Shown here: in pieces, positions 50,210 to 60,207 of the stretch | Layout: every line of letters starts with the position of its first letter | How positions within the stretch are numbered: the stretch's first letter is position 1 | Notes under the pieces: generated by a model | Database searches by the model: none | What the model was told of the DNA's origin: nothing | Seen by the model: the letters and a program-made list of their open reading frames with translations, nothing else | Position numbers and translations under genes: made by a program | DNA from: Tatlockia sp. | GTDB taxonomy: Bacteria > Pseudomonadota > Gammaproteobacteria > Legionellales > Legionellaceae | Assembly (NCBI GenBank): GCA_013697955.1 | Contig: JACCVV010000063.1 | Span: forward strand, 1 to 64,000 | Direction of reading: 5' to 3' | DNA length: 64,000 bases

Positions 50210-51243
50210 AAGTTCTAATTGTTAATAACATGACTCCTTTTGTTTGGGGAGGCGCTGAAGAACTAGCCACCCACTTACAAAAAAATTTAATCATTGCTGG
50301 ATATGAGGCAGAAGTTTTGCGTATTCCCTTTCAATGGGAACCAGCAACACGCATACCCTCGCAGATGCTTATGGCGCGTGCTTTTGAACTGGATAATGTT
50401 GATCGAGTCATTGCATTAAAGTTTCCAGCTTATTTAATACGTCATCCGCACAAAACCTTTTGGCTTTTGCATCAGTATCGCCAGGCTTATGATTTATTTG
50501 ATGCAGGCCAGACTAATATTCCTTTTGATGAAACTGGGGAAAGATTGCGAGCCCTGATTAAAGCCGCTGACAACGAAAGTTTCGCAGAATCAAAAAAGAT
50601 TTTTACTAATTCCGAGGTAACCCGAAAACGGCTTCTGCACTATAACGGCTTTAATGCCCAAGTTCTGCATCCCCCCGTGAATGATCCGGAGCTGTTTTCA
50701 AATGCTAAAGATGGCGATTATATTTTTGCAGGCGGCAGAATAAATTCAATGAAACGGCAACATTTATTACTGGAAGCAATGAGCAAAACAAACTCTCAGG
50801 TAAAACTGCTTATTGCTGGACCTCCAGATAGTGAATCCGATGCCAATCAGCTCATTGAAATGGTTGAGCGTTTTGGATTAAAGGATAGAGTGAAGCTCGA
50901 TATGTGTTTCCTGCCGCGGGCAACCTACGCAAACTATGTTAATAATTCTCTGGCCGTGGCCTATCTACCCTATGACGAAGACTCTTTAGGCTATGTTGCT
51001 ATGGAAGCTGCACTGGCTGCGAAACCTTTACTTAGTACTAGGGATAGTGGAGGCATTCTCGGCTTAGCCATAAATGAAGAAACCGGATGGGTTGCAGAAG
51101 CAAACCCAGCCTCTTTAGCAGAAGCAATGAATGCCGTATGGAAAAATCCTGCTTGCACAAAAAATTTTGGTGCTGCTTTGAAAGAGCACTGGCTTAGCCT
51201 CGGTGTGAACTGGCCGCAAACAGTGGAGACTTTACTGCAATGA
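50206..51243 (+). CDS. Glycosyltransferase (GT4-like), paralogue of the preceding gene
   Basis: VNNMTPFVWGGAEELATHL, FAGGRINSMKRQHLLLEAM, DEDSLGYVAMEAALAAKPLLST. Confidence 0.85.
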   Translation: MKVLIVNNMTPFVWGGAEELATHLQKNLIIAGYEAEVLRIPFQWEPATRIPSQMLMARAFELDNVDRVIALKFPAYLIRHPHKTFWLLHQYRQAYDLFDAGQTNIPFDETGERLRALIKAADNESFAESKKIFTNSEVTRKRLLHYNGFNAQVLHPPVNDPELFSNAKDGDYIFAGGRINSMKRQHLLLEAMSKTNSQVKLLIAGPPDSESDANQLIEMVERFGLKDRVKLDMCFLPRATYANYVNNSLAVAYLPYDEDSLGYVAMEAALAAKPLLSTRDSGGILGLAINEETGWVAEANPASLAEAMNAVWKNPACTKNFGAALKEHWLSLGVNWPQTVETLLQ

Positions 51244-52529
51244 AACTGATGATCTTCACGCCGGTTATAAAAACCTCTGCTATTGCACGCATGGCGAGTT
51301 TAGTTATCGAAAAATTAATAGCTTTAGGCCATGAAGTAATTGTTGTTCGCAGTGAAAATGAGCGCTTTCACAATCAAGCTATGCACAATTTTGGAGTTGA
51401 ACCCATCTCATGGAACGACTCCGCCCAAATTAATACCCTTGCAAGCACTGTTGATCAAATCATTTATCAAATAGGCGACAACTTCGATTTCCATCAGGGT
51501 TGTATACTCTGGCTTGAGCAATTATCAGGCGTCGTCTGCCTGCATGATTTTTATCTCGGCAATTTGTTTTATCTTTGGGGACAAACTAACCGCCTGAAAG
51601 CCCGTTCTATTCTCAAAACCTGGTATGGCCCTGATGCGGCCAAGCAATTTTTTACTTATAAAACTAGCGAAACGTTAATTGCAGGAACGCATGAAAAATA
51701 CCCAATGACTGAATGGATTTGCTCAATGGCTGATGCTGTAGTGACGCATAGTAATTGGGGAATTGGAAGGGTGTTGGATTCTTGTCCCGGCCCAATTCGT
51801 GTCGTACCGCTTGCCTATGATGCGCCCCAAGCGAAGACTGTTGAATACAAACCCATTAAAGAGAGATTACAGATTTTAACTGTTGGTAATGTAAATAAAA
51901 ACAAGCGAGTAGAATCGGTCATTAAAGCAATTGGTAAAAACCGTGAGCTGCGTAAAAAAACTATCTATCAACTTGCCGGATCGATAACTCCGGATATGAA
52001 ATCTAATTTAATTAAATTAGCCAAAAAACAAAAAGTAAATCTTATTATTTTGGGCGAGGTTTCGGATACTGTTTTAGTAGAGGCAATTAATCAAGCGGAT
52101 ATTATAACTTGTTTTCGTTGGCCAGCCCTTGAAGCTGCATCCGCATCAACTATAGAAGCCTTGCTCTATGGTAAACCCACGATGGTTACCGATACGGGTT
52201 TTTATAGCGAGATTCCAGATAATTACACAATTAAAATCAATCCCAAAAATGAAGTCGTTGAAATTGAAGTGACTTTGGAGGAATTTATTAACGATCCGCA
52301 AAAATTTTATCATTTATATAAAGAAGTTCAGGTTTGGGCGAGAGCACAATTTTCAGCTAATAATTATGCTTTAAAGCTTATAGAAACTATTTCAACTGCG
52401 TCAAAAACTAGCGTGGTTATTGATGCCATTGATTACTTCAGCAAAATAATAAGTAACTGGGGATGTCAGCGTGAATTGTTAGGAAAAGAATTCATTCTTC
52501 CCCCTTTGAACGTTTTGAGCGAGATTTGA
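51240..52529 (+). CDS. Glycosyltransferase (GT4-like)
   Basis: LTVGNVNKNKRVESVIKAIGKN, ALEAASASTIEALLYGKPTMVTDTG; ATGA overlap with preceding gene. Confidence 0.8.
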   Translation: MKLMIFTPVIKTSAIARMASLVIEKLIALGHEVIVVRSENERFHNQAMHNFGVEPISWNDSAQINTLASTVDQIIYQIGDNFDFHQGCILWLEQLSGVVCLHDFYLGNLFYLWGQTNRLKARSILKTWYGPDAAKQFFTYKTSETLIAGTHEKYPMTEWICSMADAVVTHSNWGIGRVLDSCPGPIRVVPLAYDAPQAKTVEYKPIKERLQILTVGNVNKNKRVESVIKAIGKNRELRKKTIYQLAGSITPDMKSNLIKLAKKQKVNLIILGEVSDTVLVEAINQADIITCFRWPALEAASASTIEALLYGKPTMVTDTGFYSEIPDNYTIKINPKNEVVEIEVTLEEFINDPQKFYHLYKEVQVWARAQFSANNYALKLIETISTASKTSVVIDAIDYFSKIISNWGCQRELLGKEFILPPLNVLSEI

Positions 52530-52556
52530 TTTTCGAATGAAAAGCCAGTCTCTAAA

Positions 52557-53693
52557 TCAATTTCTTAAAATATCATTAAGAGTATTAACAATCATTTCCT
52601 GATTAGCTGGCGTAAGACCGACCCATAAGGGCAATCTAATGATTCTTTCAGAAAGCGAATCAGTAAGTGTCATATTTCCATAAATTTTGCCGAAACGCTT
52701 GCCTGCTTTGGATGAATGCAAGGGCACATAATGAGAGGTGGCAAAAATTCCCTTTTCTTTTAGCTTATTCAAAATTAAATTGCGATCAAATTCGGGAGCC
52801 AGGAGAACGTAGTACATATGGGCATTGTGATTGCAATTGATAGGTACGATCGGTCGTCTCAAGACTTTTGACTTTTCGATGGGCTCCAGAAGTTGGTTAT
52901 AATAATTCCAGATTGATAAACGTTGATCGGTTATGTATTGCGCATTCTCAAGCTGAGCGAAAAGAAATGCTGCAATCATATCGCTAGGAAGAAATGAGGA
53001 GCCAACATCTTGCCAAGTATATTTATCGACTTCGCCTCTTAGAAATACACTTCGATTAGTTCCCTTTTCCCTGATTATTTCGGCTCGATGGGCCAAGTCG
53101 GAATTATTGACTAAAAGCGCTCCGCCTTCTCCTGAAATAATATTTTTTGTGTCGTGGAAACTGTAAGCCCCTAAATCACCAATGCTTCCTAAAGGTTTAT
53201 TCTGATAACATGCCATAACACCCTGAGCTGCATCCTCAATTATTTTAAGATTATATCGCCTGGCGATATCCTGAATCGTCTCCATTTCGCATGCAATACC
53301 TGCATAATGAACAGGAACTATCGCTACGGTTTTGTCGCTAATCGCCTCTTCAATAAGACGCTCATCGATATTGAGAGTATCTTCACGTATATCTATAAAA
53401 ACCGGTTTTCCACCTTGTAGTACAAAGGCATTAGCTGTTGAAACAAAAGTGTAGGAAGGCATAATTATTTCATCGCCAGGTTTGATATCCAGTAATAAAG
53501 CAGCCATTTCTAGGGCAGCAGTACAAGAATGAGTCAAAAGTGCCTTGGAACAATGGGCTTGCTCCTTTAACCAGCTATGACAGCGTTCGGTAAAAAGGCC
53601 ATCACCGGAAAGCTTATTATTAAGATGAGATTCCTCGATGTATTGCAGTTCTTTACCTGTTTTATAGGGACGATTAAAGGGAATGCTAGTCAT
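52557..53693 (-). CDS. wecE: dTDP-4-amino-4,6-dideoxygalactose transaminase-like
   Basis: IPFNRPYKTGKELQYIEESHLNNKLSGDGLFTERCHSWL, SYTFVSTANAFVLQGGKPVFIDIREDTLNIDE, GAYSFHDTKNIISGEGGALL; WecE/RffA signature. Confidence 0.92.
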   Translation of the reverse strand: MTSIPFNRPYKTGKELQYIEESHLNNKLSGDGLFTERCHSWLKEQAHCSKALLTHSCTAALEMAALLLDIKPGDEIIMPSYTFVSTANAFVLQGGKPVFIDIREDTLNIDERLIEEAISDKTVAIVPVHYAGIACEMETIQDIARRYNLKIIEDAAQGVMACYQNKPLGSIGDLGAYSFHDTKNIISGEGGALLVNNSDLAHRAEIIREKGTNRSVFLRGEVDKYTWQDVGSSFLPSDMIAAFLFAQLENAQYITDQRLSIWNYYNQLLEPIEKSKVLRRPIVPINCNHNAHMYYVLLAPEFDRNLILNKLKEKGIFATSHYVPLHSSKAGKRFGKIYGNMTLTDSLSERIIRLPLWVGLTPANQEMIVNTLNDILRN

Positions 53694-53944
53694 TTTTATC
53701 CTTTAAGGGCTTCCAAGCAGCCTTTTTTTTATAAAATATATTTTTTGCATGGTTAACTAAAGTTGGAATAGTACTCCTTTTGAGGAGTTCGTCCAATTAT
53801 AAGATTTACTTTTCAAAAAAATCATTATTAAAATTTTTAGATTTAACTCTAAATTTTACTTACCTCTATTTTGCTAGCTGGCTCATTAACTTTTATGGTA
53901 AAGTACAACTTTTTTTTCAACTTATTATAAATATAGGGAAATTC

Positions 53945-55156
53945 ATGAATTATCCCAGTAGAAGATTGGCTTATCCATCACTACTATCCAGAAATAAGGA
54001 GATATTTTTTGGATTTTTTATCATATTTATCATTAGTGCTTTTGTATTCTATTTTACTTTTCAGTTTGCAATCTGGCGAGATATTAAACTAACAACGGGT
54101 TTAAGTGATGTCCCCTCGCATACTCAAGCCGTTTTAGACGCGGCTTATAGCCACCAATTCCCCGCTTATTCCCTTTGGTATAGATTTATCTATTTAATTA
54201 GCGGTTTTTCGAAACAATATAATTACATTGCTTATGTATCAATTTTCATGCTTGGATTATTAACAGCAGTTAAATATTTAATTTCATATTCTATTATGCA
54301 AAAAACTACCCATATACATAGCCAAAATGGTGCTGTAATTTGTTTTTCCTTGATTTTTATTATGCCAATATTGAGCTATTACAATTGTGAAGGCTTGGCA
54401 GTTTGTCTGAATAACTACCACGTTGTGATTGGGAATATTACTCCTAATCAATGGCATAATTCGACGCTAATTTTAGCTAATCCTTTTAATCTAGTTTTGT
54501 TTTATTATTCGATAAAAAACATTAAATCAGATAGATTTTATGTTTTTATAATTATGGGAACTTTAAGTTCTTTAAGCATTTTATGTAAACCTAATTATTC
54601 ATTAGCATATTTGCCTATTCTTTGTCTTGCCATATTGATTCTAAATATAAAGCCTCGCCAATATTTTCGCACTTTTATTAAATGTAGTCTGGTCGCGCTT
54701 CCCTCAATCTTTTTTCTGCTATATCAATGGTATTTTACTTTTATTGGTGGGAATCTTGCGGGCTCCAAAACAATTATTTCACCCTTACTTGTTTGGTCAA
54801 TTTTCTCACCCCATATTATGGAATCGCTTCTTCTATCAATTGCATTTCCTTTAGTAGTATTAATTTTTTATTTTAGAAGCCTAAATCTTTTTTTATCTAT
54901 GGCTTGGCTAACTTTTCTGGTTGCCCTTTTTTCCTTTTCTTTACTTGCTGAATACCCAGATGCTTCTAACGGTAATTATGGCTGGGGACTAATCTCTTCA
55001 AGTTATATTTTATTTTTGTTTTCGGCTATATGCGTCGTTAATGAGCCTTACACTTGGAAGTCCAAAATTGCTTTCACTATATTCGGTATACATTTTTTAT
55101 CGGGGTGTTTTTTGTTGTGTAGTTTCTTTATCCGACAAACATCACTTTTAATATAA
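53945..55156 (+). CDS. Polytopic membrane protein of the polysaccharide locus
   Basis: Multiple hydrophobic segments; ATG at 53945 (MNYPSRRLAYPSLL) preferred to the upstream non-ATG start of the ORF track. Confidence 0.6.
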   Translation: MNYPSRRLAYPSLLSRNKEIFFGFFIIFIISAFVFYFTFQFAIWRDIKLTTGLSDVPSHTQAVLDAAYSHQFPAYSLWYRFIYLISGFSKQYNYIAYVSIFMLGLLTAVKYLISYSIMQKTTHIHSQNGAVICFSLIFIMPILSYYNCEGLAVCLNNYHVVIGNITPNQWHNSTLILANPFNLVLFYYSIKNIKSDRFYVFIIMGTLSSLSILCKPNYSLAYLPILCLAILILNIKPRQYFRTFIKCSLVALPSIFFLLYQWYFTFIGGNLAGSKTIISPLLVWSIFSPHIMESLLLSIAFPLVVLIFYFRSLNLFLSMAWLTFLVALFSFSLLAEYPDASNGNYGWGLISSSYILFLFSAICVVNEPYTWKSKIAFTIFGIHFLSGCFLLCSFFIRQTSLLI

Positions 55157-55235
55157 AATTGTGAGCAGAGAAAAAGTTGGTAAAAGTTAAGTTGGCTGCT
55201 CAATGTCATAAAGATAGGTAAATAGTGAGATTACC

Positions 55236-56392
55236 ATGAAGATAGAAGGAAAGTGTCGATATTTCCCAGGTTTGAATGGTTTAAGAGCCATAGCAGCGAT
55301 ATGTGTATTAGTTCAACATACAGGAGTTTTTTTACTTTTTTTTGGCTTTCCAAATGGTTCAAAATACAACCATTTTTTTTGTCCGGCCATGAGGCAGTTC
55401 TACTTTTCTTTGTCTTAAGTGGGTTTCTTATTACTTATGGCTTGCTTTCGGAACAAAAACAGACGGAGAAAATCGATTTACGGAATTTTTATTTAGGACG
55501 TTTTTTGCGAATTGCTCCATTACAGTTTTTAACTGTATTTATAAGTTTTATCATGTATTTAACTTTCTATGGTGTGATCCCTTCCTATCAAGAGCCGGCT
55601 CATCCTGTATCAACATTTCTGCTTCTGTTATTGATTCCGAACATTACATCATTAATTGATCATGTTGTTAATGCTGCTTCCCATATTTGGTCTTTAGGAG
55701 TTGAAAATGAATTTTATTTGTTCTGGCCACTATTACTAATTCGGTTTAGAAAATCAAAACTAACAATGATTATTTCAGTTATATTGATTAAAATTATAAT
55801 TGAAATGATTCTCTTGCCTTTATTTGTAACCCTTATTTATTCAAATCACCTAACTTCTCTCATTACTCAATTTTTATATTTATTTCCAATAGAACAAATG
55901 GCAGTTGGAGGGTGCGGCGCATGGCTAGTGATTAATGACAAGCAACAAATTTTGAAATTCCTTTTCCATCCAATTACACAGCTCATTACATATTTGACCA
56001 TAGGCTGGTTAATTTATAGAAATCTTTATGGAATTCCTCATTACATTGAAACTTTTATTGTTCCGTTAATTTTTTTATCACTTATTATCAATGTATCTTG
56101 CAATCCTAAACCCTTTTTTAGCTACGAAAATAGGCTCCTAAATTACTTGGGAAAAATTTCTTATGGTATCTACATGTTTCACCCCAGCATTGCTTTTGTA
56201 ATCATTTGGTGCACTTATAAACATGTAGCAGTTAATAGCCATGCCTATATCGTTTATATTTATCTATTTGTATTAAGTATTACAATTGGAATTGCAGGCC
56301 TGTCCCACAAGTATTTAGAAGTTCCAATTATGAAACTTAGACGTAAACGGGCGCATGTTGATACTTCCTCGACTATTGCCTTTTCTCATTAG
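55236..56392 (+). pseudogene. Acyltransferase 3 (OafA-like O-acyltransferase), split by a frameshift at a T8 tract; possible phase-variable gene
   Basis: Frame 1: YFPGLNGLRAIAAICVLVQHTGVFLLFFGFPNGSKYNHFF; frame 2: LSGHEAVLLFFVLSGFLITYGLLSEQKQTEKIDLRNFYLGRFLRIAPLQ. One extra T in T8 (55373..55380) joins them. Confidence 0.85.
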
Positions 56393-56434
56393 CCTGAAAG
56401 AGATCTAACTTAGCTTTATAAATTAAAAAAATGG

Positions 56435-56860
56435 TTATTCAAAAATACTAGTTCTTGTTTGGCCTATTGAAGGAAAAACAAAATATTTAAACAATAGAAA
56501 TAAAGTGGCAGCAACTACAAAAATTGCTAAGGCTTGAACTCCCTCATGAGGGAATTTAAATTGGTCGACCAGGATTGACAACATTAAAAAATTAACACTA
56601 TAACCTATAAGATGAGCTATCCAATATCTAATCAGTGCAAATCGATGCTTTCCCGCGTATGCGAACGAGTATTTGACATGACCAAAATATCCTATTAATG
56701 CACCTACTGGATAAAAAAGAGATATTGCAACTTTGGGTTCAAGCCAAAGAAAAGTAACAAGCAAATAAATCAAATAGCCAATTGCATTATTTATAATGCC
56801 AACGATTCCATACCGTATAAATTGAAAAAGAGCTGGATACTTTTGCTTTAAACCCTTCAT
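56435..56860 (-). CDS. GtrA-like small membrane protein
   Basis: LFQFIRYGIVGIINNAIGYLIYLLV ... VKYSFAYAGKH ... four TM helices. Confidence 0.88.
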   Translation of the reverse strand: MKGLKQKYPALFQFIRYGIVGIINNAIGYLIYLLVTFLWLEPKVAISLFYPVGALIGYFGHVKYSFAYAGKHRFALIRYWIAHLIGYSVNFLMLSILVDQFKFPHEGVQALAIFVVAATLFLLFKYFVFPSIGQTRTSIFE

Positions 56861-58411
56861 TTAATCCACACATTCTAAAAGAAGTTGTTGTCGATCTACT
56901 TTTCCATTCGCATTTTTTGGTAATTCTTTTCTAACAATAAGTCGACTTGGAATCATATAGTTGGGCAATAATTCTGCAAGATTAATTAACAGAGAGCGCT
57001 CATCCACGTCCTCTGTGCTTGATACAAAGCCTATAATCTTTCCATAAGCAAGATTGATTCGATGATAAACAACAGCTGCCTGATTTATCTGGGTAAATTT
57101 GACGAGAGCATGTTCTATTTCTTCCAGCTCAATCCTATAGCCCATATGTTTTATCTGATTATCTTTTCTTCCTATAAAATAAAGATTTTTCTCGATTTCC
57201 TGAACAATATCGCCTGTACGATACATGCGCTTCATAAAACGGCTTGGATCACTAAGAGTTATGAAGGCATTAGCAGTACGTTTTAAATCATTAAAGTAGC
57301 CAGCAGCCACATTGGGCCCCAATAAACAAAGCTCACCATCAGAGCTTTCTTTATTCTCTTCATCAAGAATCAGGTAATCAAAGTTAGAATTTAGTTTACC
57401 TAAAGTAGGAAGTCCATTTAAACAAATGAAATCTTCTTCACTCAATTGATAAGCGCTGCAAATACAAGTGCATTCGGTTGGTCCATAAACATTAACCAAG
57501 GTCGCTTGTTTTGAAAACAATTCATAAAGCTTTTTTAGTTCAGCCTTGGGATAACCTTCACCGCCAAAAATAATAGTCCTTATTTTGGAAAGCAGTTGAG
57601 GTTCCATTGCTTTCATTGTGACTAGATAAATTAATAATGAGGGGACTGAAAACCAGACAGTACATGCCATTTTTCCCACATGAGCTGCTAATTCATAGGG
57701 ATTTTTCAGTAACTCACGAGGAACGGGGCTTAAGGATGCTCCGGAAAATAATCCTACATAAAAATCAAAGACGGAATTATCGAAGTATAGTGGGCTTAAG
57801 TTTGCGAAATTATCAAGATTGCTTATCTGAAAATATAGATTCCCCCAAGCAATAAAATGAAGCACATTTTGATGAGTAACTGCAACACCTTTTGGGATAC
57901 CGGTAGAGCCAGAAGTGAACATTACATAGGCAATAGTAGAACCATCAACCTTTTGCATTAATTTTTTTTGCTTTTCCAAATCAAATAAACTCACTACTGG
58001 AAGTGCATCAGCTTTAAGTTCAATGGCTTCGATTTTAGCTGCAGACGCTAAATCTTCAATTTGCTCCCGGTAAGAAGAATCATCAAAAAAAATAAATTTT
58101 GTTAGGCTTGTTTCGATAATTGGGAAATTTCGCGCTAAGGGTGCTTCAACATCAATGTTTAAATATGCGATACCTAATCGTAGGGATGCAATCATCAATG
58201 CATAAGTCAAAATTTTCTTGTTAGACCCAATTGCAATCACGTCACCAGTTTTAATTCCTTTACTCAGTAGAAAAACCCCTAAATCTTGGGCTAATTTCAA
58301 TAATTCTGAATAATTAATATTTTGCTCAGGATAGCGTAGAGCAGGTAGGTTAGAATTTTCTTCAGCAACATCATCAAATAACTGACCCAGATTATAGTAA
58401 TATTTGTTCAT
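56861..58411 (-). CDS. Stand-alone amino-acid-adenylation (DltA/NRPS A-domain-like) AMP-dependent ligase
   Basis: AYVMFTSGSTGIPKGVAVTHQN, YFDNSVFDFYVGLFSGASL, VNVYGPTECTC, GELCLLGPNVAAGYFND, YRTGDIV, GRKDNQIKHMGYRIELEEIE, NGKVDRQQL. Confidence 0.92.
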   Translation of the reverse strand: MNKYYYNLGQLFDDVAEENSNLPALRYPEQNINYSELLKLAQDLGVFLLSKGIKTGDVIAIGSNKKILTYALMIASLRLGIAYLNIDVEAPLARNFPIIETSLTKFIFFDDSSYREQIEDLASAAKIEAIELKADALPVVSLFDLEKQKKLMQKVDGSTIAYVMFTSGSTGIPKGVAVTHQNVLHFIAWGNLYFQISNLDNFANLSPLYFDNSVFDFYVGLFSGASLSPVPRELLKNPYELAAHVGKMACTVWFSVPSLLIYLVTMKAMEPQLLSKIRTIIFGGEGYPKAELKKLYELFSKQATLVNVYGPTECTCICSAYQLSEEDFICLNGLPTLGKLNSNFDYLILDEENKESSDGELCLLGPNVAAGYFNDLKRTANAFITLSDPSRFMKRMYRTGDIVQEIEKNLYFIGRKDNQIKHMGYRIELEEIEHALVKFTQINQAAVVYHRINLAYGKIIGFVSSTEDVDERSLLINLAELLPNYMIPSRLIVRKELPKNANGKVDRQQLLLECVD

Positions 58412-58448
58412 GTTTTTTCTTCAAAAGTTTTTTAACAGGTTTTTGCTT

Positions 58449-59237
58449 TCAAACCACTTCTTTATTAATGGTAAAAAACAAGTAGGGATCATCAACTGCT
58501 TTATAATTTAACGACTTGCAAAGCAACATAGAACTTGAATTGTTACTAAAGCAATCCCATAGTGGATTAAATCCAAGCTCGGCACAATTTCTTATAAAAA
58601 TATTCGCCGCCATTTTTGCTAGCCCTAGATTTCTAAACATTTCGATGGTTAGCACGTCAATTTCAGCGCAGTTATTAGCTCGGGCTGCTGCATAGCATAA
58701 TGATGCAGGAATTCCATCATAATAAACCACAACGGTTTGTGATTTTTCAATAAAGTCTTTGGAATTTCTCCAAAAACGGGAAACTAGACCAAACTGATTT
58801 TCGATAATACTTATATTGTTTTCATCAACTCCCGAAAAATAAACTCTTTTATCAACTAAATCGGGATTTATTGGATCTGTAATAGATAAATCGCGAATGA
58901 GCCGTTGCCTTAGGGATTTATAAGAGTCATATTGAGTTTTTAAAATAAATTCTGGAGCATAAGGTGCATAGAGTCGGATCTTATTGGCGTAAAAGCGTTT
59001 ATCAACAAACAAATATTGTTCAAGCACTTGCTCAAAATATTTATCAGTCACTCCAAAAATTTGTGAAAATCCAAAAGAATGTTCAACATAAATTTGAGTT
59101 GGTGATATTAAATTATTAACGTAAACCAGGCCATCTTGTTCATCGAGCAGCACTGCTGCAATGAGTGGGAAAAAAAATGGCGTGCTTAAATATATTTTAT
59201 ATACACTTTCATAATCTTTTTTTTCCAAGCGCATCAT
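58449..59237 (-). CDS. GNAT-superfamily acyltransferase
   Basis: C-terminal AEIDVLTIEMFRNLGLAKMAANIFIRNCAELGFNPLWDCFSNNSSSMLLCKSLNYK. Confidence 0.65.
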   Translation of the reverse strand: MMRLEKKDYESVYKIYLSTPFFFPLIAAVLLDEQDGLVYVNNLISPTQIYVEHSFGFSQIFGVTDKYFEQVLEQYLFVDKRFYANKIRLYAPYAPEFILKTQYDSYKSLRQRLIRDLSITDPINPDLVDKRVYFSGVDENNISIIENQFGLVSRFWRNSKDFIEKSQTVVVYYDGIPASLCYAAARANNCAEIDVLTIEMFRNLGLAKMAANIFIRNCAELGFNPLWDCFSNNSSSMLLCKSLNYKAVDDPYLFFTINKEVV

Positions 59238-59977
59238 TAAATAGTTAACCCGCCATTCACATCAAGTACAACGCCGTTCATGAAATCATTTATGATTAGA
59301 GAAACGACTGCCTGTGCTACATTTTCAATGTTGCCAAGTCTGCGAAGTGGTGTGTTGGATTGAATGTGATTTATTATCGACTCATTAAGTGCTTGACGGG
59401 TTGAATCCGTATCAATAAAGCCTGGTGCAACCGCGTTGCAACGAATTCCGAGCTTGCCCAGTTCTTTTGATAAAGTCACAGTCATCGCATTAACGCCTGC
59501 CTTTGCCGCTGAGTAAGAAACTTGGCCCTCATTACCGCAAGCACTAATGGAACTAATGTTAACAATTACCCCTTTAGACCTTTTTATAACCATTTGCTCA
59601 ACAATAGCGGAAGTCATAATAAAAACAGAATCGAGATTTATTCGGATGCATTCTCGAAACCGATCATAGTCATGCATAATCTTCGGTGAATTCATTATAT
59701 TCACCATTGGCTCACTATAAATGACACCAGCATTATTGACTAAGATATCAATTTGACCGTAGGTAATTGTAAGCTCTCTAATTAAATTTTTTACATCTTC
59801 AGGTTTGGTAACATCAAGAAGATAGCCTTCAATATCTCGAGGAAGTTTTGCCAAGGCGTTGCTATCGAGATCAGCGACCAAAACTTTAGCCCCACCTTTA
59901 TGTAAATAGTTGGCAATTCCCAAGCCCAGGCCTTTTGCACCTCCCGAAATCAGCGCTGTTGCCCCTTCAAGCTCCAA
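59237..59977 (-). CDS. Short-chain dehydrogenase/reductase (FabG-like)
   Basis: ALISGGAKGLGLGIANYL, LVNNAGV, NISSISACGNEGQVSYSAAKAGVNAM, LGIRCNAVAPGFIDTD. Confidence 0.93.
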   Translation of the reverse strand: MELEGATALISGGAKGLGLGIANYLHKGGAKVLVADLDSNALAKLPRDIEGYLLDVTKPEDVKNLIRELTITYGQIDILVNNAGVIYSEPMVNIMNSPKIMHDYDRFRECIRINLDSVFIMTSAIVEQMVIKRSKGVIVNISSISACGNEGQVSYSAAKAGVNAMTVTLSKELGKLGIRCNAVAPGFIDTDSTRQALNESIINHIQSNTPLRRLGNIENVAQAVVSLIINDFMNGVVLDVNGGLTI

Positions 59978-60206
59978 GTTCTATCCCCTTGTTAGAAAGA
60001 ACATCGATAATCTGTCCCACCGAATCCATTTTGACGATGTCCGATATTTCCAAGGCAATATTAAACTCCCGCTCAAGCGATACGACTAAATCCATTTGTT
60101 TTAACGAATCCCAAGAGCCTACTTTGTCTTTAGTTAACCCAATTACAATTTCATCGTCGCGTAAATTAAAAACCCTAGCCAAGACTGAAGCCAATTGTTT
60201 ATTCAT
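59967..60206 (-). CDS. Acyl carrier protein
   Basis: About 79 aa with phosphopantetheine site GSWDSLKQMDLVVSLEREFNI; start refined to MNKQLASVL. Confidence 0.88.
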   Translation of the reverse strand: MNKQLASVLARVFNLRDDEIVIGLTKDKVGSWDSLKQMDLVVSLEREFNIALEISDIVKMDSVGQIIDVLSNKGIELGA

Positions 60207-60207
60207 T

